From positions 124,001-188,000 of the forward strand of contig NZ_JARACP010000004.1 in NCBI RefSeq assembly GCF_028765545.1: a stretch of DNA of 64,000 bases. Direction: 5' to 3'. The stretch comes from Aliivibrio sp. S4MY1 (GTDB taxonomy: Bacteria; Pseudomonadota; Gammaproteobacteria; Enterobacterales; Vibrionaceae). The position numbers and the translations under genes are program-made. Shown piece after piece: positions 9,231 through 18,573 of the stretch (positions are counted from its first letter, which is position 1; every line of letters begins with the position of its first letter). The notes under the pieces are model-generated. The model made no database searches. It saw nothing but the letters and a program-made list of their open reading frames with translations, and was not told the DNA's origin.

Positions 9231-9692
9231 TTAAGGCTTCACATTCCTACTGATTGGGTTTTGCAGCGAAATCAACGTCTCCGTCGACTGCACTTCCTCA
9301 ATCGCTTGTAGCTTATCAATCAATACAAACTGCAGTTCATGAATGTTTTTACACATCAACTTAACGAAAATATTGTAAGCTCCTGTGGTGTAATACGCCT
9401 CAACCACTTCCTCTAACGCATCTAACTTAGCAAGGGCAGAATGGTAATCACGAGCTGCGTATAAATTAATCCCGATAAAGCAGCAAACGTCGTAACCCAA
9501 GGTTTTAGGGTTAACGATAACCTCGGTACCTTCAATAATCTTGGCTGACTTCATTTTCTCAATGCGAACATGGATAGTCGCAGGGCTTACATTAAAGCGC
9601 TTTGCTAATTCAGCATAAGGGGTGCGAGCATCATTCATCAACGCTTGTAAAATATCGCGGTCGAGATCGTCGAGTTTATTGGATTGATTCAT
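9231..9692 (-). CDS. asnC: Lrp/AsnC-family regulator AsnC
   Basis: The 153-residue transcription factor has an N-terminal helix-turn-helix (LAKRFNVSPATIHVRIEKM, about residues 28-46) and a C-terminal RAM ligand domain (YDVCCFIGINL...YYTTGAYNIFVKLMC). It aligns along its whole length with E. coli AsnC, including the C-terminal STETLISLQNPI, so AsnC is preferred over Lrp. In E. coli it activates asnA in response to asparagine. No asnA lies next to it here, so its target is not shown. Confidence 0.9.
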   Translation of the reverse strand: MNQSNKLDDLDRDILQALMNDARTPYAELAKRFNVSPATIHVRIEKMKSAKIIEGTEVIVNPKTLGYDVCCFIGINLYAARDYHSALAKLDALEEVVEAYYTTGAYNIFVKLMCKNIHELQFVLIDKLQAIEEVQSTETLISLQNPISRNVKP

Positions 9693-9846
9693 GCTGCGTC
9701 CTTAGCGTAGTGCGTATTTTATTATCCAATCTTTAAATTACCTCAAGAACCTCAGTACAGCGAGCACTTTATCTAGTCGTTTTTATCAATATCCATTACC
9801 ATAGGCGCTTGCTGTTCCTAATTGATTAAGCTTGTTGGAGTACCCT

Positions 9847-10623
9847 GTGCAAATAGCGTTATTGTGTGAAGACCCAAACCGTCAACCTGAGTTAGAGGCC
9901 ATTGCCACTCGCTGGGGATTAACGCATGACCAAGATAATGTTTTTGCTTTGGTGCTAACGACTGAAAAGCTAGAGCTTCGTAAGCGTGATGAACCCAAAT
10001 TAGGGGCTATCTTTGTTGATTTGGTTTCAGGTGCTGTTGCTCACCGTCGTAAATTCGGTGGTGGTAAAGGGCAATCTATCGCCAAAGCGGTTGGGTTAAA
10101 TAAAGGTGCTACGCCCGTTGTTCTTGATGGTACAGCAGGGCTAGGACGAGATGCGTTTGTACTGGCTTCATTAGGGTGTAAAGTGCAGATGGTCGAGCGT
10201 CACCCAGTAGTTGCCGCTTTACTTGATGATGGTTTAGCTCGCGCCAAACAAGATACAGAAATTGGTATGTGGGTCTCAGAGCGCATGTCTCTACTTCACG
10301 CCTCAAGTCATGATGCGTTAGCGCAATTGATGGCACAAGATGATTTTGAGCAGCCTGATGTGGTCTATCTTGACCCTATGTATCCACACCCAGAAAATAA
10401 AAAGAAAAGTGCGCTAGTTAAAAAAGAGATGCGTGTTTTTCAATCTTTAGTCGGTGCAGACAATGATGCCGATGCATTATTAGCACCGGCATTAATCATG
10501 GCAAAGAAACGAGTTGTGGTAAAACGTCCAGATTACGCAGAGTGGCTTGATAGCCAAAAACCATCAATGGCAATTGAGACTAAAAAGAATCGTTTTGATG
10601 TCTACGTCAATGCGGCCATGTAA
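9847..10623 (+). CDS. rsmJ: 16S rRNA (guanine1516-N2)-methyltransferase RsmJ
   Basis: The enzyme methylates G1516 of 16S rRNA using SAM. Family signatures are [25 protein letters not shown], the SAM loop [11 protein letters not shown] and the catalytic-type DPMYPH, followed by [14 protein letters not shown]. An in-frame TTG at 9832 exists, but GGAG at 9837-9840 is correctly spaced only for the GTG at 9847 (258 residues). It is convergent with uspA; a weak 6-bp hairpin at 10625-10643 lies between them. Confidence 0.93.
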   Translation: MQIALLCEDPNRQPELEAIATRWGLTHDQDNVFALVLTTEKLELRKRDEPKLGAIFVDLVSGAVAHRRKFGGGKGQSIAKAVGLNKGATPVVLDGTAGLGRDAFVLASLGCKVQMVERHPVVAALLDDGLARAKQDTEIGMWVSERMSLLHASSHDALAQLMAQDDFEQPDVVYLDPMYPHPENKKKSALVKKEMRVFQSLVGADNDADALLAPALIMAKKRVVVKRPDYAEWLDSQKPSMAIETKKNRFDVYVNAAM

Positions 10624-10646
10624 TTTAGCTCATAAATAGCTAAGCT

Positions 10647-11075
10647 TTATTCGTCCTTAAATGGCACGACAAGCACATCAATAGGGCAAGTATTAATCAC
10701 TTGTCTGGTTGATGACAGCAACTTACTCCAGAAATCTTGATGATGACCACAAACTACTAGGTCGACATCAAGATTTTCAATTGCCTCACAAAGCTCATTA
10801 CTTAAATCGCCGCTGCTAACTAACGTTTTATGGATTGGGTATTCAGCAAATGCCACCAAGTGTCGCATCGCTTCTTTAGAGGCTTCCATTGCCTGATGTT
10901 GTGTCTCTGCAAGGTTGATATCAATTAAACCAGTATAAAGCTCAGCATAGCTTACATCGATATGAATAAAAGAAACTTTAGCCTCTAGCGCTTTTGCTAA
11001 TTTAGCGGCTTTAGTAACCAAAGATTTACTCTCTTCTGTTAAATCGACAGCAACAAGAATATGTTGGTAACTCAT
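10647..11075 (-). CDS. uspA: Universal stress protein A
   Basis: The 142-residue cytoplasmic protein of the UspA fold aligns end to end with E. coli UspA, including HILVAVDLTEESK at the N-terminus and VVCGHHQDFWSKLLSS near the C-terminus. The typical ATP-binding GxxGxxG motif is absent, as in E. coli UspA. It is divergent from ftnA, with uspB downstream of ftnA, a cluster conserved in vibrios. Confidence 0.95.
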   Translation of the reverse strand: MSYQHILVAVDLTEESKSLVTKAAKLAKALEAKVSFIHIDVSYAELYTGLIDINLAETQHQAMEASKEAMRHLVAFAEYPIHKTLVSSGDLSNELCEAIENLDVDLVVCGHHQDFWSKLLSSTRQVINTCPIDVLVVPFKDE

Positions 11076-11209
11076 AATGTTTCTCCTATGAACCTAATAA
11101 TTAATCCATTTCTAACTATAGATTAGCACTAGGCTTACACTTTTTTTGTTGCCTAGATCTCGTTCTTGTTGATGATTATTGAATAAGTTATTGGCTAGCG
11201 AGATATGAT

Positions 11210-11228
11210 AGAATTGTTATCATTTTTG
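11210..11228 (+). promoter_or_regulatory. Possible Fur box upstream of ftnA
   Basis: The stretch ATAGAATTGTTATCA matches about 10 of 14 informative positions of the Fur 7-1-7 consensus and lies about 35-50 bases before the ftnA start. The match is moderate and the DNA is AT-rich, so chance is possible. Confidence 0.3.
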
Positions 11229-11257
11229 AATAATATTGCTCATAAAGGAACGTGAAT

Positions 11258-11785
11258 ATGTTAGCTAAAACGATGGTTGATCATCTAAATGCACAAATTA
11301 ATCTAGAATTTTTCTCATCTAATCTATACTTACAGATGAGTGCTTGGTGTGAAGATAAAGGTTTTGATGGTGCAGCGGAGTTTTTCCGAGCCCATGCTGC
11401 CGAGGAAATGGAACATATGCAGCGTTTATTTACTTATGTTAGTGAGACAGGCGCAATGCCAATTTTAGGCGCGATTGAGGCACCACAATCAGAGTTTTCT
11501 GGTCTAGGTGATGTATTTCGTACTACGCTTGAACATGAGCAAATGATCACACAAGAGATCAATAAACTGGCGCATGTGGCATTCACATCACAAGATTACT
11601 CAACGTTTAATTTCCTTCAGTGGTATGTAGCTGAACAGCACGAAGAAGAGAAATTGTTTAAAGGTATTTTAGATAAAATTGATTTAGTAGGTGAAGACGG
11701 TAAGGCATTATTCTTTATCGATAAAGATTTAGCGGTATTAGCAAAATCTGGTTCTACATCTATTATGGATAGCACTGCTGGATAA
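11258..11785 (+). CDS. ftnA: Non-heme ferritin FtnA
   Basis: The 175-residue subunit forms a 24-mer that oxidises and stores iron. Ferroxidase residues are recognisable: E near residue 17 ([16 protein letters not shown]), the [12 protein letters not shown] helix, and [18 protein letters not shown] at 11252 is in frame, but AAGGA at 11245-11249 fits the ATG at 11258, which also matches E. coli FtnA. Its position beside uspA and uspB is conserved in vibrios. Confidence 0.95.
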   Translation: MLAKTMVDHLNAQINLEFFSSNLYLQMSAWCEDKGFDGAAEFFRAHAAEEMEHMQRLFTYVSETGAMPILGAIEAPQSEFSGLGDVFRTTLEHEQMITQEINKLAHVAFTSQDYSTFNFLQWYVAEQHEEEKLFKGILDKIDLVGEDGKALFFIDKDLAVLAKSGSTSIMDSTAG

Positions 11786-11879
11786 ATATCAGTCTTTGCA
11801 ATGTAGTTGTCTACAGATAATGTAAGTACACCAAGGGTCGTTATTTATCAGGCATACAGACAAGCATGTCGAGGTGATT

Positions 11880-12218
11880 ATGATAAGTGGCGACCTTATA
11901 TTATTAGCGTTATTCTCAGTAACGGGCATCAATATTATCCGTTATTTAAGTACACTAAAAACCCTTCTTTTTGTGATGAAAGAAGCACACCCTTTACTTT
12001 ATCAACAAGTAGATGGTCGTGGATTCTTCACTACCCACGGTAATATTGGTAAGCAAACCAAACTGTTTCAATATCTATGGCAAGAAGAGTATCTTGACCA
12101 TTACGACACCCTTTTTGTTTTTAAATGTGAAAAAGCTCGTTATCTATTTATGCTCTCTAGTGCGTTATTGCTTGTGAGTGTGGCGGTGTTTTTCTTCGTA
12201 ATTAGTTTGGGTATCTAG
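11880..12218 (+). CDS. uspB: Universal stress protein B
   Basis: The 112-residue inner-membrane protein has two hydrophobic segments (about residues 4-22 and 90-110) flanking a conserved part with [18 protein letters not shown], which matches E. coli UspB closely. The ATG at 11880 with GAGG five bases upstream is preferred over the GTG at 11874. In E. coli it is a sigma-S-dependent membrane protein needed for ethanol tolerance. Confidence 0.9.
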   Translation: MISGDLILLALFSVTGINIIRYLSTLKTLLFVMKEAHPLLYQQVDGRGFFTTHGNIGKQTKLFQYLWQEEYLDHYDTLFVFKCEKARYLFMLSSALLLVSVAVFFFVISLGI

Positions 12219-12267
12219 CGCTGATAATAGTACACTCCCTGCCAATTGAATTTGGGGTGAGAGTGAC

Positions 12268-13452
12268 ATGAAAAAAGTAGACGTAGTGGTTATCGGTGCA
12301 GGTGCTGCCGGATTGATGTGTGCAGCAGAAGTCGGTAAGCGAGGCCGTAGCGTATTAGTGGTTGATCATGCTAAAAAACCAGGAAGGAAAATTCTGATTT
12401 CTGGTGGTGGTCGCTGTAATTTCACTAACTATGATGTCACGGCTAATAACTATGTGTGCAAGAACCCTCACTTTGTTAAGTCCGCATTATCTCAATATAC
12501 CAATTGGGATTTTATCTCAATGATATCTAAATATGGTATTGAGTTTGAAGAGCGCGATCATGGACAACTATTTTGTGTTGATTCAGCCAAAGAGATTGTC
12601 GATATGCTGCTTAAAGAATGTGAATTGGCCGGTGTTAATTACCGTTATCGTTGTGCTATCTCTGATATTGCTAAACAAGACTCTGGCTTCTCTCTTAAAT
12701 TAGATTCCGACATTATTGAATGTGAATCCCTGGTTGTTGCAACGGGTGGCCTTTCGATGCCAAAACTTGGCGCTACGCCATTTGGTTACCAATTAGCAGA
12801 GCAATTTGGTCTTTCTATAGTACCAACCACTGCAGGTCTTGTACCATTCACGTTGCATAAAGAAGATAAAGAAGCGTTTTCTGAGTTATCAGGCATTGCG
12901 ATACCCGTGGTCGTTGAGTCAGAAAGTGGCGATAACTTCAAAGAGAATTTATTGTTCACACATCGCGGTTTGTCGGGTCCATCTATTCTACAAATTTCAT
13001 CATATTGGAACGCAGGTCAAAAAGTAATGATAGATCTATTACCTAATGGCGACTTGTCTGAAGAATTAGATAAGATGCGTGAAGCTCATCCAAATCAAAG
13101 CGTTAAGAACTCACTTGCGAAGTTTTTACCTAAGAGAGTGGTAGAGACCTTATTAAATAATACTATTTTTAATGATCGTTCTCTAAAACAAGTCAATCAT
13201 AAAGAGCAAGAGCAGTTATGCTCTCTGATCCACCAATGGAAGGTATTACCTAACGGTACGGAAGGATACCGTACTGCTGAGGTCACATTAGGTGGTGTTA
13301 ATACGGATGAGCTATCTTCTAAAACAATGGAGTCAAAAAAAGTCTCTGGTTTATATTTTGTTGGTGAAGTAATGGATGTCAGTGGTTGGCTAGGCGGCTA
13401 TAACTTTCAATGGGCATGGTCAAGTGGCTATGTGGCAGGTAAAAATGCGTAA
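12268..13452 (+). CDS. HI0933/YhiN-family flavoprotein
   Basis: The 394-residue protein has an N-terminal FAD-binding GAGAAGLMCA motif, the family signature KPGRKILISGGGRCNFTN, an ATGGLSMPKLG motif and a C-terminal FAD-contact stretch GWLGGYNFQWAWSSGYVAG. It belongs to the BaiN/YhiN (HI0933-like) NAD(P)/FAD-dependent oxidoreductases; the physiological substrate in this family is generally unknown. It follows uspB in the same direction after 49 bases. Confidence 0.88.
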   Translation: MKKVDVVVIGAGAAGLMCAAEVGKRGRSVLVVDHAKKPGRKILISGGGRCNFTNYDVTANNYVCKNPHFVKSALSQYTNWDFISMISKYGIEFEERDHGQLFCVDSAKEIVDMLLKECELAGVNYRYRCAISDIAKQDSGFSLKLDSDIIECESLVVATGGLSMPKLGATPFGYQLAEQFGLSIVPTTAGLVPFTLHKEDKEAFSELSGIAIPVVVESESGDNFKENLLFTHRGLSGPSILQISSYWNAGQKVMIDLLPNGDLSEELDKMREAHPNQSVKNSLAKFLPKRVVETLLNNTIFNDRSLKQVNHKEQEQLCSLIHQWKVLPNGTEGYRTAEVTLGGVNTDELSSKTMESKKVSGLYFVGEVMDVSGWLGGYNFQWAWSSGYVAGKNA

Positions 13453-13478
13453 TATCCGCTGATTCGTTATTTGCTTAA

Positions 13479-13518
13479 TGGCCAACTCAATTAACTAGAG
13501 TTGGTCATGTTGTTATTC
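13479..13518 (+). terminator. Probable terminator of the YhiN-type gene
   Basis: TGGCCAACTC (13479-13488) pairs with GAGTTGGTCA (13498-13507), one G-U pair, followed by a T-rich but interrupted tail. Confidence 0.5.
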
Positions 13519-13595
13519 CAAACTTTGTCATGGGAAGATATATTTTTAGCGAAAGCTATACTTTGTTTAATAAAAATCATAAGGCTTAATGAATA

Positions 13596-16085
13596 ATGAA
13601 AACCCTCTCTATCAGTGTGCAAAGTGTTGTTCAACTTCAAGAAGAGTGTGATTTATTATCCATAAAATCTGGTGTTTCTTGTTTAATTCAACTTTTTTCA
13701 TCTCAAAGTAAAGAAGAAGTTGAAGCTTATTATGATATATTAAATAAGCACTTTCCAAATGCTGAGGTTATCGGTCTTAGTGTTATTCACGCAAGCATTA
13801 ATTCGGCTATTTATTCACAATCCACAGTGATATCAATCTCTACGTTTGAGTCGAGCCAAATTACTTCCGCCAATGTTTTCCATTGTGTCGATGAGAAAAC
13901 AGTCGGTCACCAATTGCTAAGAAAATTGTCGATGAACCAAGCAACTAAGAGCGTGATCGCTTTTGGGTGTTATGGCTCGGCAAGTAACTATCCTTTATTT
14001 GAAGCCTTTTCTGATTCTCCCTATGGCGTACCCGTTTCGGGTGGCGTTGCTGCCGATGCTGGGCATGAGATTTGGGTATTTTTAAATGGACGGTTTTACA
14101 AGGACTGCATTGTTGCTATTGCCTTGCATGGCGAGAGCTTGAAGGTATGGTATGAAGCTTTTGTAGAGTGGAACCCAATTGGCAAGCGTTTTCGAATTAC
14201 GTCATCAGAAGGTCGAGTTGTAAAAGCCATCGATCATATTCCTGCGTATGAGTTTTATTGCAAGTATTTAGCAGATAATAAAAATTTACCTTTGAGCCAA
14301 ATTCAAGCATTTCCCCTTATGCTTGAAGAAGATACTGCACGAATTATCAATCCAGTAGAGTCGATAACAGAGGAAGGGTATTTACAGTTTACGTTAGAAG
14401 TCCCGATGGGAGATGAAGTACGATTCTCTTATTACCACCCTTCATTAACTCAAGAGCAAGTGAATCAAGGTGCATTGATGCTTGCTAAGAAGTGCCCTGA
14501 GTCTATTTTTATTTATAACTGTGAATCTCGTATCGAAAGCAGTTCTGAATCAACGGAATTACAAAGCTTTTCTGATATAGGTCCATGCCAAGGAATGTAT
14601 GGTATGGGGGAATTTTTCCGTGCGGCGAATCAACAAATTCTTCATCATAGCTTAACTTACCTAGCATTGAGTGAATCATCTGATTCTATTGTCATTGATG
14701 CTTCTATTTCACACTTACCACGCACGCATAATTTAACGCCGTTGTTTTCACTGATTAAAAATTCAATTCAAGACTTGGACACAATGACGTCTGAAATGGA
14801 AAAAAAGATCAGCGAGCAGTCGATGCGGCTTATTCAAACGTATCGTATTGATAGAAGAACTGGTTTGTTAAATCGTACGGTATTAAAAGAGCGTTTATCC
14901 CATATCGCGTGCACTGATCATTTGCTCTCTTTTAAGTTAACCAATTTAAGTCAGGTAAATGAGAAATATGGCTACCAAGTTGGTGATAAATTACTGCAAG
15001 ACATTAGTCTTTATATTAATGCACACTTAGGTCAAAAAATAGAGACAAATATCGAGCTGTACAGCATTGGTATTGCTGAATGGGGGGTTATTTTCCACAG
15101 TGATAAAAATAGTGAGTTTTTGCGAAAATGCATTACTGATTTTATTGAAGATTTAGAGCATGAAAACTTTGAACCATACGGACTCAGTGATGTGGATTAT
15201 CTGAGTGTCGCTATTTCTGGCGGCATTATTAGTCGCCGTGATTTTGCTCATGTTGCCGTTGAAGATTTAATACTCAAAACGGTAGAAGCTCGTCGAATCG
15301 CAATGCGCCGTAATCGCCATTTGTGCAATGCTCGCGATCTTCTCAATGAAGAGCGTTCACGTCAAAGTCAGCTTGATTGGTTAACTTGTGTGAATAGAGC
15401 AGTCTCGCAACAAGGGGTGTTAGTGTATGGTCAGCCTATTTTTGAATCACATACTCGTCAGCTTGCCTCTACGGAATGTCTAATGCGGATCCGTGAGGAT
15501 GACCAAATATTTGCTCCTGGGCAGTTTTTACCCGCTGTTGAGGGGACTCATTTATATACACGATTAAGCCGTGAAATGATCTCTCGCTCGTTTGAGATTA
15601 TGCAAAATAATGATCTGAAGTTTTCAATTAACCTATCACCACAAGATTTAATGAGTGATAGAACTCTCGACTTGTTAGAAACATCAATTCTACGTTTAGA
15701 TAATCCTTTTAGAGTGGGGTTTGAAGTGCTTGAAACTGAGCAAATTCAAGATTATGACCGCATGATAGAAGTGTGTAATTATTTTAGACGTTTAGGGGCT
15801 CGTATCATCATTGATGATTTTGGTTCTGGATATTCAAACATCGATGAAATCATGAAACTAGAGCCCCAAGTGATTAAGTTAGATGGGTCTATTATTAAAA
15901 ATGTACACCAAGATAAACGTCAACGTTTGATCTCTCAACAAATGGTACAACTGTGTCATGCCCTTGATGCCAAAGTCGTGGCTGAATTTGTTCATAACCA
16001 AGAGGTGTGTACCATTGTTGAAGACATGGGTGTTGATTACTTACAAGGCTACTTTTTAGGTGCACCTAAAGCATTAGAGTTGTAA
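13596..16085 (+). CDS. FIST-sensor GGDEF-EAL cyclic-di-GMP protein
   Basis: The 829-residue soluble protein has a FIST_N sensory domain (about 25-215), a FIST_C domain (about 220-365), a GGDEF-type domain (about 410-560) and an EAL domain (about 590-829). The GGDEF signature is replaced by GIAEW (492-496), so cyclase activity is unlikely. The EAL motif reads ECL (627-629), but the other catalytic positions are present: INLSPQ, the FEVLETE glutamate, DDFGSGYSN, IKLDG, VVAEF and QGYF. It may therefore be an active phosphodiesterase. FIST domains are thought to sense small metabolites. The last 37 bases overlap the convergent DTW gene. Confidence 0.85.
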   Translation: MKTLSISVQSVVQLQEECDLLSIKSGVSCLIQLFSSQSKEEVEAYYDILNKHFPNAEVIGLSVIHASINSAIYSQSTVISISTFESSQITSANVFHCVDEKTVGHQLLRKLSMNQATKSVIAFGCYGSASNYPLFEAFSDSPYGVPVSGGVAADAGHEIWVFLNGRFYKDCIVAIALHGESLKVWYEAFVEWNPIGKRFRITSSEGRVVKAIDHIPAYEFYCKYLADNKNLPLSQIQAFPLMLEEDTARIINPVESITEEGYLQFTLEVPMGDEVRFSYYHPSLTQEQVNQGALMLAKKCPESIFIYNCESRIESSSESTELQSFSDIGPCQGMYGMGEFFRAANQQILHHSLTYLALSESSDSIVIDASISHLPRTHNLTPLFSLIKNSIQDLDTMTSEMEKKISEQSMRLIQTYRIDRRTGLLNRTVLKERLSHIACTDHLLSFKLTNLSQVNEKYGYQVGDKLLQDISLYINAHLGQKIETNIELYSIGIAEWGVIFHSDKNSEFLRKCITDFIEDLEHENFEPYGLSDVDYLSVAISGGIISRRDFAHVAVEDLILKTVEARRIAMRRNRHLCNARDLLNEERSRQSQLDWLTCVNRAVSQQGVLVYGQPIFESHTRQLASTECLMRIREDDQIFAPGQFLPAVEGTHLYTRLSREMISRSFEIMQNNDLKFSINLSPQDLMSDRTLDLLETSILRLDNPFRVGFEVLETEQIQDYDRMIEVCNYFRRLGARIIIDDFGSGYSNIDEIMKLEPQVIKLDGSIIKNVHQDKRQRLISQQMVQLCHALDAKVVAEFVHNQEVCTIVEDMGVDYLQGYFLGAPKALEL

Positions 16086-16678
16086 CTGTGACCGCTGCGT
16101 TCGGCCTGAAACACCGTTAAAAATTGATCGTAATACTTAAAAAGAGCTTGAGCATTCTCAGGCTCTTTTACCATTTCTAATACCTCTATTCCCGCCTCAC
16201 AAGTACAGAGATTTCCCTGGCTTTGATTACGACGTAAATGGTAACGAGAGATCTCGGATGGAGTCAGTTCTAGGCAAGGAAGCGCCTTTAACCAAGGGCT
16301 TTTATTTACCATTTTTTTGGCTTCTTGCCATGTCGCATCTAACAGAATAAAGAGCTGTTTTTTGCTTGGATCTCTACTCGTTAAATATTCAGAACTTAAA
16401 GTTGGAGCATCACTAGGAAACAGCAACCACGCTTCAATACCCTCTTGATGTATCTTACTGATGAGCGCTTCTGGCGGAACTTTTCTTTGCCATAAATAGC
16501 TTTTCGTTTTAGGTAGGCCATTTAGTAATAGCCTGCCAGTATTGGTGAGTTTATCTAACTCGTTTTCATGGTAAAGCAAAGCAAATTCAACTTGCGACTC
16601 TAAGTTTGGTTGATGATCGCAAATGCAATTATGAATGAAACCACAAGCAGAACATGGGTGAGAAGGTCTTGTTGTCAT
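16049..16678 (-). CDS. DTW-domain tRNA-uridine aminocarboxypropyltransferase
   Basis: The 209-residue protein begins with four cysteines (CSACGFIHNCICDH) that form the family's metal site, and holds the DTW-type motif LLDATWQEAKKM with the following LELTPSEISRYHLRRNQS. DTW proteins (E. coli TapT/YfiP) put the acp3 group on uridine in tRNA using SAM. The C-terminus overlaps the end of the FIST-EAL gene in opposite orientation. The lipoprotein gene upstream ends four bases before its start, so they may be co-transcribed. Confidence 0.82.
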   Translation of the reverse strand: MTTRPSHPCSACGFIHNCICDHQPNLESQVEFALLYHENELDKLTNTGRLLLNGLPKTKSYLWQRKVPPEALISKIHQEGIEAWLLFPSDAPTLSSEYLTSRDPSKKQLFILLDATWQEAKKMVNKSPWLKALPCLELTPSEISRYHLRRNQSQGNLCTCEAGIEVLEMVKEPENAQALFKYYDQFLTVFQAERSGHSYNSNALGAPKK

Positions 16679-16682
16679 TAAT

Positions 16683-17699
16683 CTATTTACTGTCAGTTGA
16701 ATAAAGTGTCAGCCCTGATTGAATAGGGAATAGTACGCCATTAACTTGCTCTTCTTTGGCTGAAATTTGTTTTCCATCTTTAGAAAATACACGCTCAGAA
16801 ATCATGTATTGGCGTTGATGGCGGCTCATCAGAACATGGAGTTTATTGTCTTTAGTTGCTTGCCATACACCAGTTTCAACCAATTGAGGTTCGTTAGTAT
16901 TGTAATCGTAAGTCGTGATTGCTGAGTGATCAGCATTTAATGTTAACTCAATGGTTAATCCTGAGGCACCAACCGGACTGGTGCCTTGATAAGTATTCAC
17001 CCAGCTAAGCGTCGTATCTTGGGCGGCTAATGTGGCGCAGCCTTGGTACTTTTTACCATGAATAGTGACTTCAGAATTCCATCCATAGATAGACTCAACC
17101 ATGGTGTCCTTACAGATCTCTTTAGTCATGGTGAGGGATAAATCACGACTTTGATATACTCGTTTATTGATATCAAATTGTTGCTCTGTGATGGTTTGCG
17201 CCTGTTTTTGTTTTCCAATTTCAGAGAAAATCAATTCACCATTAACCACTTGTAAATTCCAAAATGGCTCAGAGCCAAAAGCCTTGGTTGGTTGAATACT
17301 TCGTTGGCAAGAAGCGCCTTCACCGGCCACTAGAGTGTTAATTTGAGAAACAACAAAACGAGCGGGATAATCATTAGCAAAGCCGCCTTTTGGTGGTGCT
17401 TCAAAGTGGCCAATAAGCTCACCATACATAGGTTGATAAGGAGAGGATTGGATATCATTCCCTGACTGCCATTGTTTTGGAGATAGGTTTATCCAGTATT
17501 GCTGATCACTGCCGCAAGGTTGAATGCTTTGAGATTCATGGCCAATAATTACAGTGCCGCGTAACATGAACGTATGAGGCGTTTTTGTCTCGCTTAAGTG
17601 GTTTTTTTGAGATGTGTCTTTTGATGGGTTAGCTGCATTGTGTTGGCTGCATCCCGATAAAAACAACAAGGCGCCTAGCGCGAGTAATGAGGTTTTCAT
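16683..17699 (-). CDS. Lipoprotein with COG3650-like and NlpE-like regions
   Basis: The 338-residue protein carries a lipoprotein signal (MKTSLLALGALLFLSGC; lipobox LSGC, lipidated C17). An N-terminal region contains MLRGTVIIG...CGSDQQYWI, which looks like an NlpE-type OB fold. The middle part (KAFGSEPFWNLQV) resembles COG3650 membrane proteins. The C-terminal part (LTLNADHSAITTYDY...GVWQATKDNKLHVL) resembles NlpE N-domains. NlpE senses envelope or copper stress, but the domain order differs and the CxxC pair is not seen, so the role is open. Confidence 0.65.
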   Translation of the reverse strand: MKTSLLALGALLFLSGCSQHNAANPSKDTSQKNHLSETKTPHTFMLRGTVIIGHESQSIQPCGSDQQYWINLSPKQWQSGNDIQSSPYQPMYGELIGHFEAPPKGGFANDYPARFVVSQINTLVAGEGASCQRSIQPTKAFGSEPFWNLQVVNGELIFSEIGKQKQAQTITEQQFDINKRVYQSRDLSLTMTKEICKDTMVESIYGWNSEVTIHGKKYQGCATLAAQDTTLSWVNTYQGTSPVGASGLTIELTLNADHSAITTYDYNTNEPQLVETGVWQATKDNKLHVLMSRHQRQYMISERVFSKDGKQISAKEEQVNGVLFPIQSGLTLYSTDSK

Positions 17700-17847
17700 T
17701 TACTTCCCTTACATATGATTAGCCTAAATACTAGTATGCCATAGGACAGTAAAAATGCGTGAGAATTCACCTTTATCAGAGCTATTGAAATAAAATTAGC
17801 GTAAAATACGGCCGTTAATTTAAATGAGTAAAGAGAGCTATAAGAAT

Positions 17848-18483
17848 ATGAGTTGGAACCTTTCGCCTTCAGACGTATTTAGTGCATCACCTGTTGTCCC
17901 TGTAATGGTTATTGAACAGTTGGAAGATGCAGTACCAATGGCTCAAGCCCTAGCGGCGGGTGGTATTAATGTTTTTGAAATTACATTGCGAACAGCGGTT
18001 GCTCTAGAAGCGATCACAGCGATCCGCAAAGCAATGCCGACAGCATTAGTGGGTGCTGGCACCGTCATTAGTACTCAGCAGTATGATCAAGCGGTAGAAG
18101 CGGGAGCTCAATTTATTATTTCACCTGGATTTACACCAAGCTTATTAGCACATGCTAAAACTGCGGATGTCCCATTAATTCCAGGAGTAGCTACGCCATC
18201 AGAAGTGATCCGTGCAATTGAGTTAGGTTACGCTCACTTAAAATTCTTCCCAGCAAGCGCATTTGGTGGCCCATCAGTATTAAAAGCAATGGCAGCACCG
18301 CTACCACAAGTTCAGTTTTGCCCGACAGGCGGCATTAACCCACAAAACGTAAATGACTACACGGCATTAGATTGCGTGGCGACAGTTGGTGGTTCTTGGA
18401 TGTTACCAAAAGACGCCATTGCAGCAAAAGATTGGGATAAAGTGACAAGATTGGCGAAAGAAGCTGTTGAGTTGATTAAATAA
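17848..18483 (+). CDS. eda: KDPG/KHG aldolase
   Basis: The class I aldolase splits 2-keto-3-deoxy-6-phosphogluconate (Entner-Doudoroff) and 4-hydroxy-2-oxoglutarate. Visible are the E of VFEITLRT, the VGAGTV loop, the ISPGF segment and the Schiff-base lysine in HLKFFPA, followed by FCPTGGI. An ATG at 17824 gives eight more residues; the ATG at 17848 matches the E. coli N-terminus and length (211 against 213 residues), so it is preferred. There is no edd next to it. Confidence 0.92.
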   Translation: MSWNLSPSDVFSASPVVPVMVIEQLEDAVPMAQALAAGGINVFEITLRTAVALEAITAIRKAMPTALVGAGTVISTQQYDQAVEAGAQFIISPGFTPSLLAHAKTADVPLIPGVATPSEVIRAIELGYAHLKFFPASAFGGPSVLKAMAAPLPQVQFCPTGGINPQNVNDYTALDCVATVGGSWMLPKDAIAAKDWDKVTRLAKEAVELIK

Positions 18484-18490
18484 GAATTGA

Positions 18491-18519
18491 GAAACTATAG
18501 GCTTCGCTAACTAGATACT
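18491..18519. repeat. Copy of the CTAG-rich dispersed repeat
   Basis: The string GAAACTATAGGCTTCGCTAACTAG followed by CTATAAGAGCAAAAG is a variant of the repeat found twice around trmH (56106-56262 and 57009-57172). Here it is fused to the terminator hairpin after eda. Confidence 0.5.
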
Positions 18520-18552
18520 ATAAGAGCAAAAGAATATTGCTTTTGCTCTTAT
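18520..18552. terminator. Bidirectional terminator between eda and the exopolysaccharide locus
   Basis: ATAAGAGCAAAAG (18520-18532) and CTTTTGCTCTTAT (18540-18552) form a perfect 13-bp stem with a seven-base loop. T-rich ends on both strands suit eda on the plus strand and the vpsU-type gene on the minus strand. Confidence 0.75.
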
Positions 18553-18573
18553 TAGAAGCAGAGCGTTTTTGTT

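Noticed and set aside
11807..12043. Plus-strand 78-codon frame starting before uspB
   Set aside because: It overlaps uspB in another frame, and uspB is a clear family match with its own ribosome site.
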